Source: Paradesertivirga sp966210515
GTDB lineage: Bacteria > Bacteroidota > Bacteroidia > Sphingobacteriales > Sphingobacteriaceae
DNA length: 50,442 bases
Reading direction: 5' to 3'
Assembly (NCBI GenBank): GCA_966210515.1
Contig: CBIHLM010000029.1
Span: forward strand, 1 to 50,442
Each line of letters starts with the position of its first letter. Within the stretch, counting starts at the first letter, position 1. A program made the position numbers and the translations under genes. Below are positions 1 to 7,511 of this stretch, piece after piece. The notes below the pieces were generated by a model. It was not told the DNA's origin. It made no database searches and saw nothing but the letters and a program-made list of their open reading frames with translations.

Positions 1-61
1 GCCGCTGCCATCAGGTTTAAAAACAAAGTATCTTTTCTATATCGAAATAAACCAATCCTTA

Positions 62-93
62 TTTCGTATATCTAATAAGTATATCTATATTTG
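62..93 (+). promoter_or_regulatory. Bacteroidota-type promoter of the toxin-antitoxin operon
   Basis: TATATTTG at 86-93 matches the -7 consensus TAnnTTTG exactly. TTTCG at 62-66 lies 19 nt upstream, the usual place for the -33 TTTG element. The predicted transcript start near 98-100 leaves a leader of about 13-15 nt before the antitoxin ATG at 113. No other promoter is seen before rsgA, so this may drive genes as far as 2459. Confidence 0.6.
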
Positions 94-100
94 ATATCTA
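66..100 (+). promoter_or_regulatory. Three ATATCTA repeats at 13-nt spacing, probable antitoxin operator
   Basis: The heptamer ATATCTA occurs at 68-74, 81-87 and 94-100, exactly 13 nt apart each time. The first two copies extend to GTATATCTA. The repeats overlap the -7 box and the expected transcript start. Ribbon-helix-helix antitoxins usually repress their own operon by binding repeated short sites over the promoter, so this is the likely operator. That reading is an inference from position and repetition. Confidence 0.55.
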
Positions 101-112
101 AAACTAGTTGTC

Positions 113-373
113 ATGAAAAGCATTTTATTAAAACTTGACGATGACCTATTCGAGGAAACCGAAGAACAGGTAAAGGAATTAAAAACTAGTCGCAGCAATT
201 ATTTAAAAACAGCTTTAAAAGCCTATAATAATCTTATAAAGAGGAAAAGGTTAGAGACTCAAATTAAAAAAGAAATTGCTCTTCTTAAAGAAAACAATTT
301 CGATCAGGAACTATTAAACGATTTTGATGAAGCATCTTTGGTAGACTTACAAAAATTTCTAGATGAAGAATAA
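113..373 (+). CDS. Ribbon-helix-helix antitoxin of a MazF-type TA pair
   Basis: Small 86-residue protein. The first 45 residues fit a ribbon-helix-helix DNA-binding domain: a short beta strand (SILLKLDDDLF), a helix, a turn at TSRSN, and a second helix (YLKTALKAYNNL). The charged middle and the acidic C terminus (about 65-86, ending FLDEE) are what an antitoxin would use to wrap and neutralise the toxin. It overlaps the downstream toxin gene by 11 nt, which is typical of translational coupling in TA operons. It probably also represses the operon through the repeats at 66-100. The assignment comes from fold pattern plus partner; the precise antitoxin subfamily is not certain. Confidence 0.8.
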   Translation: MKSILLKLDDDLFEETEEQVKELKTSRSNYLKTALKAYNNLIKRKRLETQIKKEIALLKENNFDQELLNDFDEASLVDLQKFLDEE

Positions 374-722
374 TCCTGAGATTAAGCAGTTCGACATTTG
401 GATAGCAGATCTAAATCCGGGAAATAGCTCTGAAGTTGGCAAAACCCAACCCGTTTTGATTATTCAAAGTGATTTACTCAATTCAAATGGACATTCGTCT
501 TTTATTGCCTGCCCGATTTCATCTCAGGAAAGAGGTGATATGAAAATCTTACGATTGCCAGTGGAAGCAACATTAGAAAACGGACTTAAAAAAAAATCCT
601 ACATACTCACCGATCAAATAAGGTCTTTAGATGTTTCACGAATTAAAGAACGAGTAGGTAAAATCTCCAAAGAAACCTCAGAAGATTTAAAAAATAATTT
701 AAGGATTATTCTAAATCTGTAA
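363..722 (+). CDS. PemK/MazF-family mRNA interferase toxin
   Basis: 119 residues, normal for MazF/PemK. Family landmarks are the N-terminal strand FDIWIADLNPG, the loop before PVLIIQSDLLN, the strand FIACPISS and the C-terminal LTDQIRSLDVSRI. MazF toxins cleave single-stranded RNA, mostly mRNA, using a conserved Arg in the RPxLI segment and a Thr in the CPIT segment. Here those places read Gln29 (KTQPVLI) and Ser53 (CPISS), so activity could be reduced or altered. The start overlaps the antitoxin gene and the stop is only 3 nt before rsgA. Family confidence is high; catalytic competence is open. Confidence 0.85.
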   Translation: MKNNPEIKQFDIWIADLNPGNSSEVGKTQPVLIIQSDLLNSNGHSSFIACPISSQERGDMKILRLPVEATLENGLKKKSYILTDQIRSLDVSRIKERVGKISKETSEDLKNNLRIILNL

Positions 723-725
723 GAT

Positions 726-1646
726 ATGCGAGCTTTAGTAACAAAATCTACCGGAAGTTGGTACCAGGTTGTAAATGATCAGGGAGAGACTATTGATTGC
801 CGCATAAAAGGCAAATTTCGCATCAAAGACATCAGAACTACCAACCCAATTGCAGTCGGAGATATCGTGGAGATTGAAATGGAACCGGAGCAGAATACCG
901 GAGTCATTATAAAACTTATCCCTCGTAAAAACTACATCATCCGTAAATCCATAAATCTTTCAAAGCAATCGCAGATCATTGCAGCTAATCTGGACCAGGC
1001 ATTCCTGATCGTTACACTTGCTTCTCCCCGCACTTCACTCGGATTTATCGACCGGTTTTTAGTAACTGCCGAAGCTTATGACATTCCGGCTGGTTTAATT
1101 TTCAATAAACTGGATCTGTTTAGCGAAGAAGGAATGGAAGTTCTTGCCGAGTACGAAAGTATTTATAAAAGGGTAGGCTATCCATGTTATGAGGTATCTG
1201 CAGTTGAAGGCACGAATTTGGATCAGATCGAAGACTTACTAAAAGACAAGGTCACACTCTTCAGCGGCCATTCGGGGGTTGGAAAATCAACTCTTATAAA
1301 TGCTCTTATCCCTGATCTGCACCTGAAAACAGGTGCTGTTTCAGACTGGAGCGATAAAGGTCAGCATACCACCACATTCGCAGAAATGCATAGTTTACCT
1401 AAAGGAGGCTATTTAATTGATACGCCCGGCATTCGGGAACTAGGTATTTTCGATATTGAGCCGCAAGTACTCGGACATTTTTTTCCGGAGATCAGAGAGC
1501 GATTAAACCAGTGCAGATTTCACAATTGCCGCCATATTAATGAACCTGGCTGTAGTGTAATTGAAGCAGTTGAAAACGGAGAAATAGATGTATCACGGTA
1601 TGAAAGCTATTTAAGTATTTATCATGGCAATGATACAAGAGCTTAG
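726..1646 (+). CDS. rsgA: Ribosome small-subunit-dependent GTPase RsgA (YjeQ/EngC)
   Basis: Circularly permuted GTPase that assists late 30S subunit maturation and is stimulated by the 30S particle. An N-terminal OB fold (about 1-70) precedes a GTPase core whose motifs run in the permuted order G4 (NKLD, 127-130), G1 P-loop (GHSGVGKST, 181-189), G3 (DTPG, 232-235). The C-terminal zinc knuckle is visible as Cys253, Cys258, His260 and Cys266. Length (306) is normal. The gene begins 3 nt after the toxin stop with no room for its own promoter, so it is probably read from the TA promoter or from a promoter inside the TA genes. It continues into dtd 26 nt later. Confidence 0.97.
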   Translation: MRALVTKSTGSWYQVVNDQGETIDCRIKGKFRIKDIRTTNPIAVGDIVEIEMEPEQNTGVIIKLIPRKNYIIRKSINLSKQSQIIAANLDQAFLIVTLASPRTSLGFIDRFLVTAEAYDIPAGLIFNKLDLFSEEGMEVLAEYESIYKRVGYPCYEVSAVEGTNLDQIEDLLKDKVTLFSGHSGVGKSTLINALIPDLHLKTGAVSDWSDKGQHTTTFAEMHSLPKGGYLIDTPGIRELGIFDIEPQVLGHFFPEIRERLNQCRFHNCRHINEPGCSVIEAVENGEIDVSRYESYLSIYHGNDTRA

Positions 1647-1672
1647 TTTTTGGTCAAACCCTAAATTAAACC

Positions 1673-2131
1673 ATGAGAGCAGTTCTACAACGCGTTTCCA
1701 GAGCATCCTGCACAGTCGAAGGCAAGGTCACCGGCGAAATAAAAACCGGACTTCTGGTATTACTTGGCATCGAAGCCTCCGACACCACTGAGGATCTGCT
1801 CTGGCTGTCGCAAAAAATCGTTAACATGCGCATTTTCAGCGATGAGAATGGACTAATGAACAAGTCGTTAAATGATGTGGATGGACATATTCTGTTGATT
1901 TCGCAATTCACGTTATTTGCCCAAACACAGAAAGGAAATCGCCCGGGATTTACAAGAGCAGCCAAACCAGACAAAGCAAACCACTTTTACGAACTTATGA
2001 AAACCGAATTTGATTCACTGACCCGCAATGCAACCCAATCCGGGATATTTGGCGCCGATATGAAAATTGAGTTGGTGAATGATGGGCCCGTAACAATTAT
2101 ATTAAATACCAAGGACAGGGAAAATCACTAG
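1673..2131 (+). CDS. dtd: D-aminoacyl-tRNA deacylase
   Basis: Hydrolyses D-amino acids mischarged onto tRNA (and Gly-tRNA(Ala)), acting on translation quality control in the cytosol. The 152-residue length matches DTD. The two signature motifs are present: SQFTLFA at 77-83 and NDGPVT at 136-141, which carries the cross-subunit Gly-cisPro pair. NRPGFTRAA near 89-97 is also typical. It lies 26 nt after rsgA and its stop is 1 nt before the next gene, so rsgA, dtd and the pyrophosphohydrolase form one unit. Confidence 0.97.
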   Translation: MRAVLQRVSRASCTVEGKVTGEIKTGLLVLLGIEASDTTEDLLWLSQKIVNMRIFSDENGLMNKSLNDVDGHILLISQFTLFAQTQKGNRPGFTRAAKPDKANHFYELMKTEFDSLTRNATQSGIFGADMKIELVNDGPVTIILNTKDRENH

Positions 2132-2132
2132 T

Positions 2133-2459
2133 ATGGAAATTAAGAAAGCTCAGCAAATCGTCGACCAGTGGATCAACACCACAGGCATCCGTTACTTTAA
2201 TGAACTTACCAATACCGCTATCCTGATGGAAGAAGTGGGCGAAGTAGCCCGAATCATGTCCCGAAAATACGGAGAACAATCATTCAAGGAATCTGATAAA
2301 AACGTAGATTTAGGAGATGAGATGGCCGATGTCTTGTTCGTTTTAATTTGTCTGGCTAATCAAACGGGAATCGACCTTACAGATGCCCTTCAAAAAAACC
2401 TCGAAAAGAAAAATATCCGGGATGCGGAAAGACATAAAAACAATGACAAGCTAAAATAA
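2133..2459 (+). CDS. MazG-like nucleotide pyrophosphohydrolase
   Basis: A 108-residue, all-helical NTP pyrophosphatase of the small MazG/dCTPase type that hydrolyses (d)NTPs to monophosphates and pyrophosphate, usually as house-cleaning of abnormal nucleotides. The divalent-metal ligands sit in EEVGEV (Glu33, Glu34, Glu37) and DEMADV (Glu63, Asp66), the ExxE...ExxD pattern of the superfamily. It starts 1 nt after dtd. Its stop lies only 3 nt from the stop of the convergent ComB-like gene, leaving no space for a terminator. The exact substrate cannot be told from sequence. Confidence 0.9.
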   Translation: MEIKKAQQIVDQWINTTGIRYFNELTNTAILMEEVGEVARIMSRKYGEQSFKESDKNVDLGDEMADVLFVLICLANQTGIDLTDALQKNLEKKNIRDAERHKNNDKLK

Positions 2460-2462
2460 ACT

Positions 2463-3197
2463 TTACAACTTCACCAACTTATCGCCCTCCAGAACAGGAA
2501 TTGCACTCGTCTCATCAATCCGCAGACAGAAAGCGATATCCTTTTCAATACCGAGTTTCTTCAGACGTTCACTATGAGAACTTTTTGAAAGAAATCCGCC
2601 TAAATCGTCTTTAGCTAACAAGTAAAGGTCTTCGGCAGCTATCGCAGCATCATCAAGGGAATACTTATCATCCTTCAGTTTGTTTACTACTGCGCCCGCG
2701 AAAACAGTATCTTCAAGATTAAAATTATTCTTCCAGCCTGCACATACCAGGATAATATTTTCATTCTCCTCCTTCAACCATTCCGACAATGAACTGAGGT
2801 TAAAAAACGAACCAATTACTATTCTTTTAGCAGCTCTCGACAACTGGATAGCGTGTGTTCCGTTTGTTGTTGTTAATACAATGGTTTTTCCGGCTACTTT
2901 CTCAGGTGTATAAGCAAAAGGGGAATTGCCGAAATCAAATCCTTCCACCACTTCTCCATCCCGCTCTGCAGCTAATAAATGATCCGTTCCGTGGTATGCC
3001 GCGCATTCTTCTACATGCGAAACAGGAATAATAGCATTTGCACCATTTTCAATTCCGTAGCAAATGGATGAGGTGGCCCTGAAAATATCAATTACAACTA
3101 CAATGCTACTCTCCAATTTATGGAGTGGAAGCAAAGCAGGTGTTAAACAAACTTCTATTTTTAACTTATCAGATTTTAGTGCGACAATCTTAGACAT
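2463..3197 (-). CDS. ComB-like 2-phosphosulfolactate phosphatase
   Basis: Member of the ComB family, whose archaeal founder dephosphorylates 2-phosphosulfolactate in coenzyme M synthesis. Family motifs are all visible: DIFRATSS (37-44), ERDG (78-81), NSP (91-93), TTTNGT (109-114), CAGW (152-155) and EDT (162-164). Length 244 is normal. No other coenzyme M gene (comA, comC, comDE) is in the window. In Bacteroidota the physiological substrate is unsettled and could be sulfolactate-related or another phosphoester. It begins 2 nt after gcvT, so the two are probably co-transcribed. Confidence 0.85.
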   Translation of the reverse strand: MSKIVALKSDKLKIEVCLTPALLPLHKLESSIVVVIDIFRATSSICYGIENGANAIIPVSHVEECAAYHGTDHLLAAERDGEVVEGFDFGNSPFAYTPEKVAGKTIVLTTTNGTHAIQLSRAAKRIVIGSFFNLSSLSEWLKEENENIILVCAGWKNNFNLEDTVFAGAVVNKLKDDKYSLDDAAIAAEDLYLLAKDDLGGFLSKSSHSERLKKLGIEKDIAFCLRIDETSAIPVLEGDKLVKL

Positions 3198-3199
3198 TC

Positions 3200-4282
3200 T
3201 TATGCTTTGTAAAAAGGCATCTTAACAATTCGTGCTTTAACAGGATTATTTCTGATGCTTATATAAATCTCATTCCCTTCACGGGCAAATTCACTTTTAA
3301 CGTATCCCATTCCAATTGCCTTCTGCAAAGAGGGAGATTGCGTTCCCGATGTAACTATTCCAATTTCCTTACCTTCAGCATCTGTGATCGGGTAATCATG
3401 ACGGGGAATTCCTCTGTCAATTAACTCAAAACCTATAAGCTTTCTTTCAACACCGTTCTTTTTTTGCAGTTCAAGAGCCTCAGAATTCACAAAACTTTTT
3501 GAGAACCTGGTGATCCATCCTAAACCTGCCTCGATGGGCGAAGTGGTATCGTTGATATCGTTTCCGTAAAGGCAAAAACCCATTTCTAAACGAAGCGTAT
3601 CTCTGGCGGCTAATCCGATAGGCTTAATCCCAAAAGCTTCTCCGGCTTTGAATATAGCATCCCAAATAGCTTCAGAATGCTGCTCATCAAAGTAAATCTC
3701 AAACCCGCCTGCACCTGTATACCCTGTAGCTGAAACCAACACATTGTCTATCCCTGCAAAGGTTCCTTTTTTGAAAGAATAGTATTCCATTCCGGACAAA
3801 TCAATATCTGTAAGGCTTTGTAAAGCTTCCCCAGATCTTGGTCCCTGAATGGCAAGCAACGAAGTACGCTCAGAAATATCCTTCATTTCAACACCGAACG
3901 TATTATGTTGAGAAATCCAGTTCCAATCCTTTTCAATATTAGAAGCATTTACAACAAGCATATAGGTTTTTTCGTCGATGCGATAAACCAGCAGATCATC
4001 TACTATACCGCCGCTTGTATTTGGCAGGCAAGAATATTGCACTTTACCGTCAACCAGTTTTGAAGCATCGTTTGAAGTCACCTTTTGAATAAGATCTAAA
4101 GCTTTATCTCCTTTTAGGATAAACTCGCCCATGTGGCTCACATCAAAAACCCCAACACCTGTTCTGACGGTTTGATGTTCGATATTTATTCCCTCATACT
4201 GTACAGGCATATTGAAGCCTGCGAACGGAACCATTTTAGCACCTAATGAAATATGCTTTTGTGTTAAGGCGGTATTCTTCAT
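3200..4282 (-). CDS. gcvT: Glycine cleavage system T protein (aminomethyltransferase)
   Basis: Transfers the methylene group from the aminomethyl-lipoyl H protein to tetrahydrofolate, releasing ammonia, in the glycine cleavage complex. The folate-binding N-terminal part contains GVFDVSHMGE (about 44-53) and the SGGIVDDLLVYR segment with Asp95/Asp96, one of which matches the catalytic aspartate of the E. coli enzyme. The C-terminal barrel includes GIVTSGTQSPSL. Length 360 is normal. gcvH and gcvP are not in the window. It lies between rnhB (34 nt) and the ComB-like gene (2 nt). No glycine-riboswitch-like leader is visible upstream. Confidence 0.97.
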   Translation of the reverse strand: MKNTALTQKHISLGAKMVPFAGFNMPVQYEGINIEHQTVRTGVGVFDVSHMGEFILKGDKALDLIQKVTSNDASKLVDGKVQYSCLPNTSGGIVDDLLVYRIDEKTYMLVVNASNIEKDWNWISQHNTFGVEMKDISERTSLLAIQGPRSGEALQSLTDIDLSGMEYYSFKKGTFAGIDNVLVSATGYTGAGGFEIYFDEQHSEAIWDAIFKAGEAFGIKPIGLAARDTLRLEMGFCLYGNDINDTTSPIEAGLGWITRFSKSFVNSEALELQKKNGVERKLIGFELIDRGIPRHDYPITDAEGKEIGIVTSGTQSPSLQKAIGMGYVKSEFAREGNEIYISIRNNPVKARIVKMPFYKA

Positions 4283-4316
4283 ATTTTAAAGAGAGGCCAA
4301 AAATAACGAAAAGAGA

Positions 4317-4949
4317 TCACAATTCTATCAGATCCGTATCTTCTGTTGACTGGGCGAATAAATCCAGTTGTGGGTCGGTAACGCGAAAAGTCCGGCGATG
4401 ATAAGGAGAAAATCCATGTTTCAACACAGCGTTACGGTGTTTGACTGTTGGATATCCTTTATTGCTATGCCACTCATACTCAGGGTGTTCGAGTGCAATG
4501 TTTTTCATAAAATCATCCCGATAGGTCTTTGCAAGAATAGAAGCAGCAGCTATCGAAAAATATTTTCCATCGCCCTGGATGATGCATTCGTGTGGAATTT
4601 CTTTATACTTTTTAAAGCGGTTTCCGTCAATAAGAATGAAACCCGGCTGCTGAGATAGCTGATCCAATGCTTTATGCATGGCCAGAAAGGAAGCATTTAG
4701 AATATTAATACGATCTATTTCGTCATGATCAACCTGGGCAACGGCGTAGGCAAGCGCCTTCTTCTCAATAACTTTACGCAAAGCATAGCGATCCTGCTCG
4801 CCGAGTTGTTTTGAATCAGTAAGTAGTTTATGCTTGAAGTTAGCAGGTAAAATTACGGCGGCGGCAAACACCGGACCAGCAAGACACCCCCTTCCCGCTT
4901 CATCGCAACCTGCTTCTATAAACTCCTTCTGATAAAACGAAAACAGCAT
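4317..4949 (-). CDS. rnhB: Ribonuclease HII
   Basis: Cleaves RNA in RNA-DNA hybrids and removes misincorporated ribonucleotides from DNA. The signature CDEAGRG places Asp16 and Glu17 of the metal site, with Asp108 (ILIDGN) and an Asp near 144-145 (YRDDF) completing the acidic quartet. The tail motif KGYPTVKHRNAVLKHG is typical. Length 210 is usual. The 101-nt gap upstream contains an exact -7 box, so the gene may have its own promoter and lead the rnhB-gcvT-comB unit. Confidence 0.97.
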   Translation of the reverse strand: MLFSFYQKEFIEAGCDEAGRGCLAGPVFAAAVILPANFKHKLLTDSKQLGEQDRYALRKVIEKKALAYAVAQVDHDEIDRINILNASFLAMHKALDQLSQQPGFILIDGNRFKKYKEIPHECIIQGDGKYFSIAAASILAKTYRDDFMKNIALEHPEYEWHSNKGYPTVKHRNAVLKHGFSPYHRRTFRVTDPQLDLFAQSTEDTDLIEL

Positions 4950-5004
4950 CCGGCTAAGTTAAAAGTAAAAATTCAAAAAAGTTTCGATTCTTTCTTTATA
5001 CGTT

Positions 5005-5012
5005 CAAAAATA
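5005..5012 (-). promoter_or_regulatory. Possible -7 box upstream of rnhB
   Basis: On the minus strand this reads TATTTTTG, an exact TAnnTTTG. It sits 55 nt before the rnhB start in a 101-nt gap. No convincing -33 TTG is found at the usual distance, so the call is tentative. Confidence 0.35.
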
Positions 5013-5050
5013 GCGGTTTGGTACAGAAGCTAAATACCTATTTCTCAACA

Positions 5051-6310
5051 CTAAAGAATTTTTATTGTTAACAAGGTAATATCGTCCGAACTCATTTTAG
5101 CCATCCGGGAGGACTGGATATCTGTTAAGATATTTTTGTTAATCACTTCAACCGGCACGTGTCTGTGAAGCTGAAGATAGTGCACTAATTCTTCTTCTGA
5201 AATAAACACGTCTTCGTCAGGACTTTCGATCAGGCCGTCGGTATAATTGAAGATTAAAGCGTTTGGAGGCAATATCAAATTGCCGGTATTGACAAAAGGC
5301 AAAGAATCGAAACTACCCAGAAGCGTTGTTCCTTCCTGTAAAAAACGGAATCCATCATCCGTTATCAGTATTGGCGAATTGTGCCCGGCATTTACAAACT
5401 CCATTTCCCGGGTTAACTCATTATACCGACCCAGAAAAAGAGTTATAAAACGCTCGCCATGAGTATTATAGGTCACAATCTCGTTCAGCTTCGTAATAAT
5501 TTTCTCCATGCTGCTTTCTACGGAAGCCCAGGCTCGCAGGCTGGCCTGCAGGTTTGCCATAAGCAAAGCGGCAGAAATTCCCTTTCCGGAAACATCTGCA
5601 ATACACCAGAAAAATTCGTGTTCGTTTAAACGGATGAAGTCAAAATAATCTCCTCCTATGTTTTCATGAGGAAGGTAGGTTGCTGCAATTTCAAATCTCT
5701 CGCTTTTCGGGAGCTGCAAGGGCACCAACATGCTTTGCACTTCGCTGGCAAGCTCCATATCCCGCTGATAGCGCTCGCGGTGTACACGCTCTTTAAAAAG
5801 CTTTTTATTTTCCAGAGCAACAATGATAATATTGATAAGAGTTTGAATGAAATTAAGCTCATGGCTGACCAATTCGGGCTTAGTATGAAAATCACCAATA
5901 AGAACAAATGCAAGGGTGTTTCTTTTATGCCTTACCGGGACAAAGAAATCATACTCACATAAAATTTCATCAGCATGATTGCTAAGAGATATAATTGTTT
6001 TGGTGAGCTCTAATTCCTTACATATTTGCTGCAGTGTTTTGGAACTTTCGTAGGTACCGCCAAACCTTGAGACACAGGCAAACTGATGCTCATCTTTTAT
6101 CACAAGACGCATCTTACCCACATTAAGGTTCACCTTAAGGACAACTTCAAGCATTTCAAAAAGCACAGACGCTGCGCTATTTTTATTGATTGCTAAAGTA
6201 ACTTCAAGCAGGGCATTTAATTCAGCCTGACGCTTTAACAGCAATTGAATCAGGTCGTTTTCCTCAGGTCCTTTAGAACTGCTTTTAAATTCTTCCAAAT
6301 TGTTAGTCAA
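5051..6310 (-). CDS. GAF-domain PP2C/SpoIIE-type serine phosphatase
   Basis: Cytosolic PPM-family phosphatase of the RsbU/SpoIIE type, which usually dephosphorylates an anti-sigma-factor antagonist in partner-switching signalling. Residues about 25-185 fit a GAF sensor. The phosphatase part (about 190-419) carries GGDYFD (219-224), DVSGKG (239-244), NAGHNSP (297-303), YTDGLIE (356-362) and SDDITLL (408-414), giving the metal-binding aspartates. No STAS or anti-sigma gene is nearby, so the partner is unknown. The first possible codon is TTG at 6310, just after a stop-containing stretch and with no nearby ATG, so the start is tentative. Confidence 0.85.
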   Translation of the reverse strand: MTNNLEEFKSSSKGPEENDLIQLLLKRQAELNALLEVTLAINKNSAASVLFEMLEVVLKVNLNVGKMRLVIKDEHQFACVSRFGGTYESSKTLQQICKELELTKTIISLSNHADEILCEYDFFVPVRHKRNTLAFVLIGDFHTKPELVSHELNFIQTLINIIIVALENKKLFKERVHRERYQRDMELASEVQSMLVPLQLPKSERFEIAATYLPHENIGGDYFDFIRLNEHEFFWCIADVSGKGISAALLMANLQASLRAWASVESSMEKIITKLNEIVTYNTHGERFITLFLGRYNELTREMEFVNAGHNSPILITDDGFRFLQEGTTLLGSFDSLPFVNTGNLILPPNALIFNYTDGLIESPDEDVFISEEELVHYLQLHRHVPVEVINKNILTDIQSSRMAKMSSDDITLLTIKIL

Positions 6311-6356
6311 TAAGCTAAAAGTAAGAATTTAACCGTTTAAGCATAAATTTTTTAAA

Positions 6357-7511
6357 TTATTTTACGAGTCTTCCTTTCCAGACATATTTTCCGGAATTTC
6401 CCGCGACCCCAATATAAATTATATAAATGGGATGTATGCAGGTTAATACGGGCAAAAAGATTAGCAATGGGCTTCTTTTAACAAACTCTGTAACAGGGAA
6501 GAGAAAAAATAGCTCAGCCAAAAACTTCATTATCAGAACCATTGCAAGAACACCCCAATAACTTGCATCAAAGAAACCTAACAAAACATTTAAGACAATA
6601 AGCAAATTAAAAAGCCAGATGCTTACCCCCAGTACCACAATTTTTTTGTCTTTATATCGGGTACTTTTTGATGCCCAGCGCTTTCTCTGCCTTATAAACT
6701 CCGTAAGATTGGGCTTGGCATGTGTATAAACCAAGGCATCGTACGACTTACAAAAACCAATATCATCGGGATATTTCGAAGCTACTTTGTGTAGAAATAA
6801 CTCATCATCGCCAGATGCAAGATCATCAATACCCTGAAAACCTTTCAACTCATGGAAAACATCTTTCCTATAAGCCAGGTTTGCACCATTGCATGTTGAG
6901 GGCTTCTTGTTCCCAATTGTAGCAGCACCTAAACCTATAAGATATAAGAACTCGAGGGTTTGTAATTGCTCAAAAAAGTTCTTTTCCTCAAAAAACACCA
7001 CCGGAGACGAGATAAGCTTAAAGTGATTCTCCTCATAATATGATACTATAGTACTTAACCATTTGCTTTGCATACTGCAATCCGCATCGGTAGTTACTAT
7101 CAATTCGCCCTGGGCCAGTTTTATAGCTTCCGAAATTGCCTTTTTCTTATATGAGTTTAAAGCCTGATCTTCATTAAGTCTGATAAGTTTTACTCCCGAA
7201 GCCGAATAACCAGATATAATATCTGCCGTCCGGTCAGTTGAATGATCATCGATTACGATTAGCTCAACTAACTCTTTAGGATAATCCTGCCTGAGGATGT
7301 CTTCGATAGTTGAAGCGATCTTATCTTCTTCATTCCTTGCCGCGATCAGAATACTTACCGAGGTTGGAGGCGAGGGATTAAGCCTTTTAAGTGAAGAAAG
7401 TCGTGCCCAGCCGTACCTGAAAAAGACGACGGCAAAAACATAAAAAATCGTTAATAATATTGTGAGTAAGCTAATTACGGTTAGTGCCAAAGAAATTAAG
7501 TTTAAAAACAA
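6357..7511 (-). CDS. Membrane-anchored family 2 glycosyltransferase
   Basis: GT-A fold glycosyltransferase with an N-terminal membrane helix (about 5-32), a cytosolic catalytic domain, and two or three C-terminal membrane helices (from about 291). Catalytic landmarks are DDHSTDRT (from Asp88), the DxD-type DAD at 142-144, GDDE at 234-237 and QRKRW at 275-279, the Q-x-x-R-W pattern of processive or membrane GT2 enzymes. The start shown is TTG at 7511, overlapping the flippase-like gene by 41 nt. A second TTG lies at 7490 and no ATG occurs before residue 147, so a non-ATG start seems real. Paired with the flippase gene it probably makes a lipid-linked glycan or glycolipid; the sugar is unknown. 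Confidence 0.85.
   Translation of the reverse strand: MFLNLISLALTVISLLTILLTIFYVFAVVFFRYGWARLSSLKRLNPSPPTSVSILIAARNEEDKIASTIEDILRQDYPKELVELIVIDDHSTDRTADIISGYSASGVKLIRLNEDQALNSYKKKAISEAIKLAQGELIVTTDADCSMQSKWLSTIVSYYEENHFKLISSPVVFFEEKNFFEQLQTLEFLYLIGLGAATIGNKKPSTCNGANLAYRKDVFHELKGFQGIDDLASGDDELFLHKVASKYPDDIGFCKSYDALVYTHAKPNLTEFIRQRKRWASKSTRYKDKKIVVLGVSIWLFNLLIVLNVLLGFFDASYWGVLAMVLIMKFLAELFFLFPVTEFVKRSPLLIFLPVLTCIHPIYIIYIGVAGNSGKYVWKGRLVK

Noticed and set aside
1..61. C-terminal end of a gene entering from the left
   Set aside because: Two frames are open for a short way but neither gives a recognisable protein end, so I cannot support it.
3200..4949. Glycine riboswitch before gcvT
   Set aside because: Only 34 nt separate gcvT from rnhB and nothing like the tandem glycine aptamer is visible there or before rnhB.
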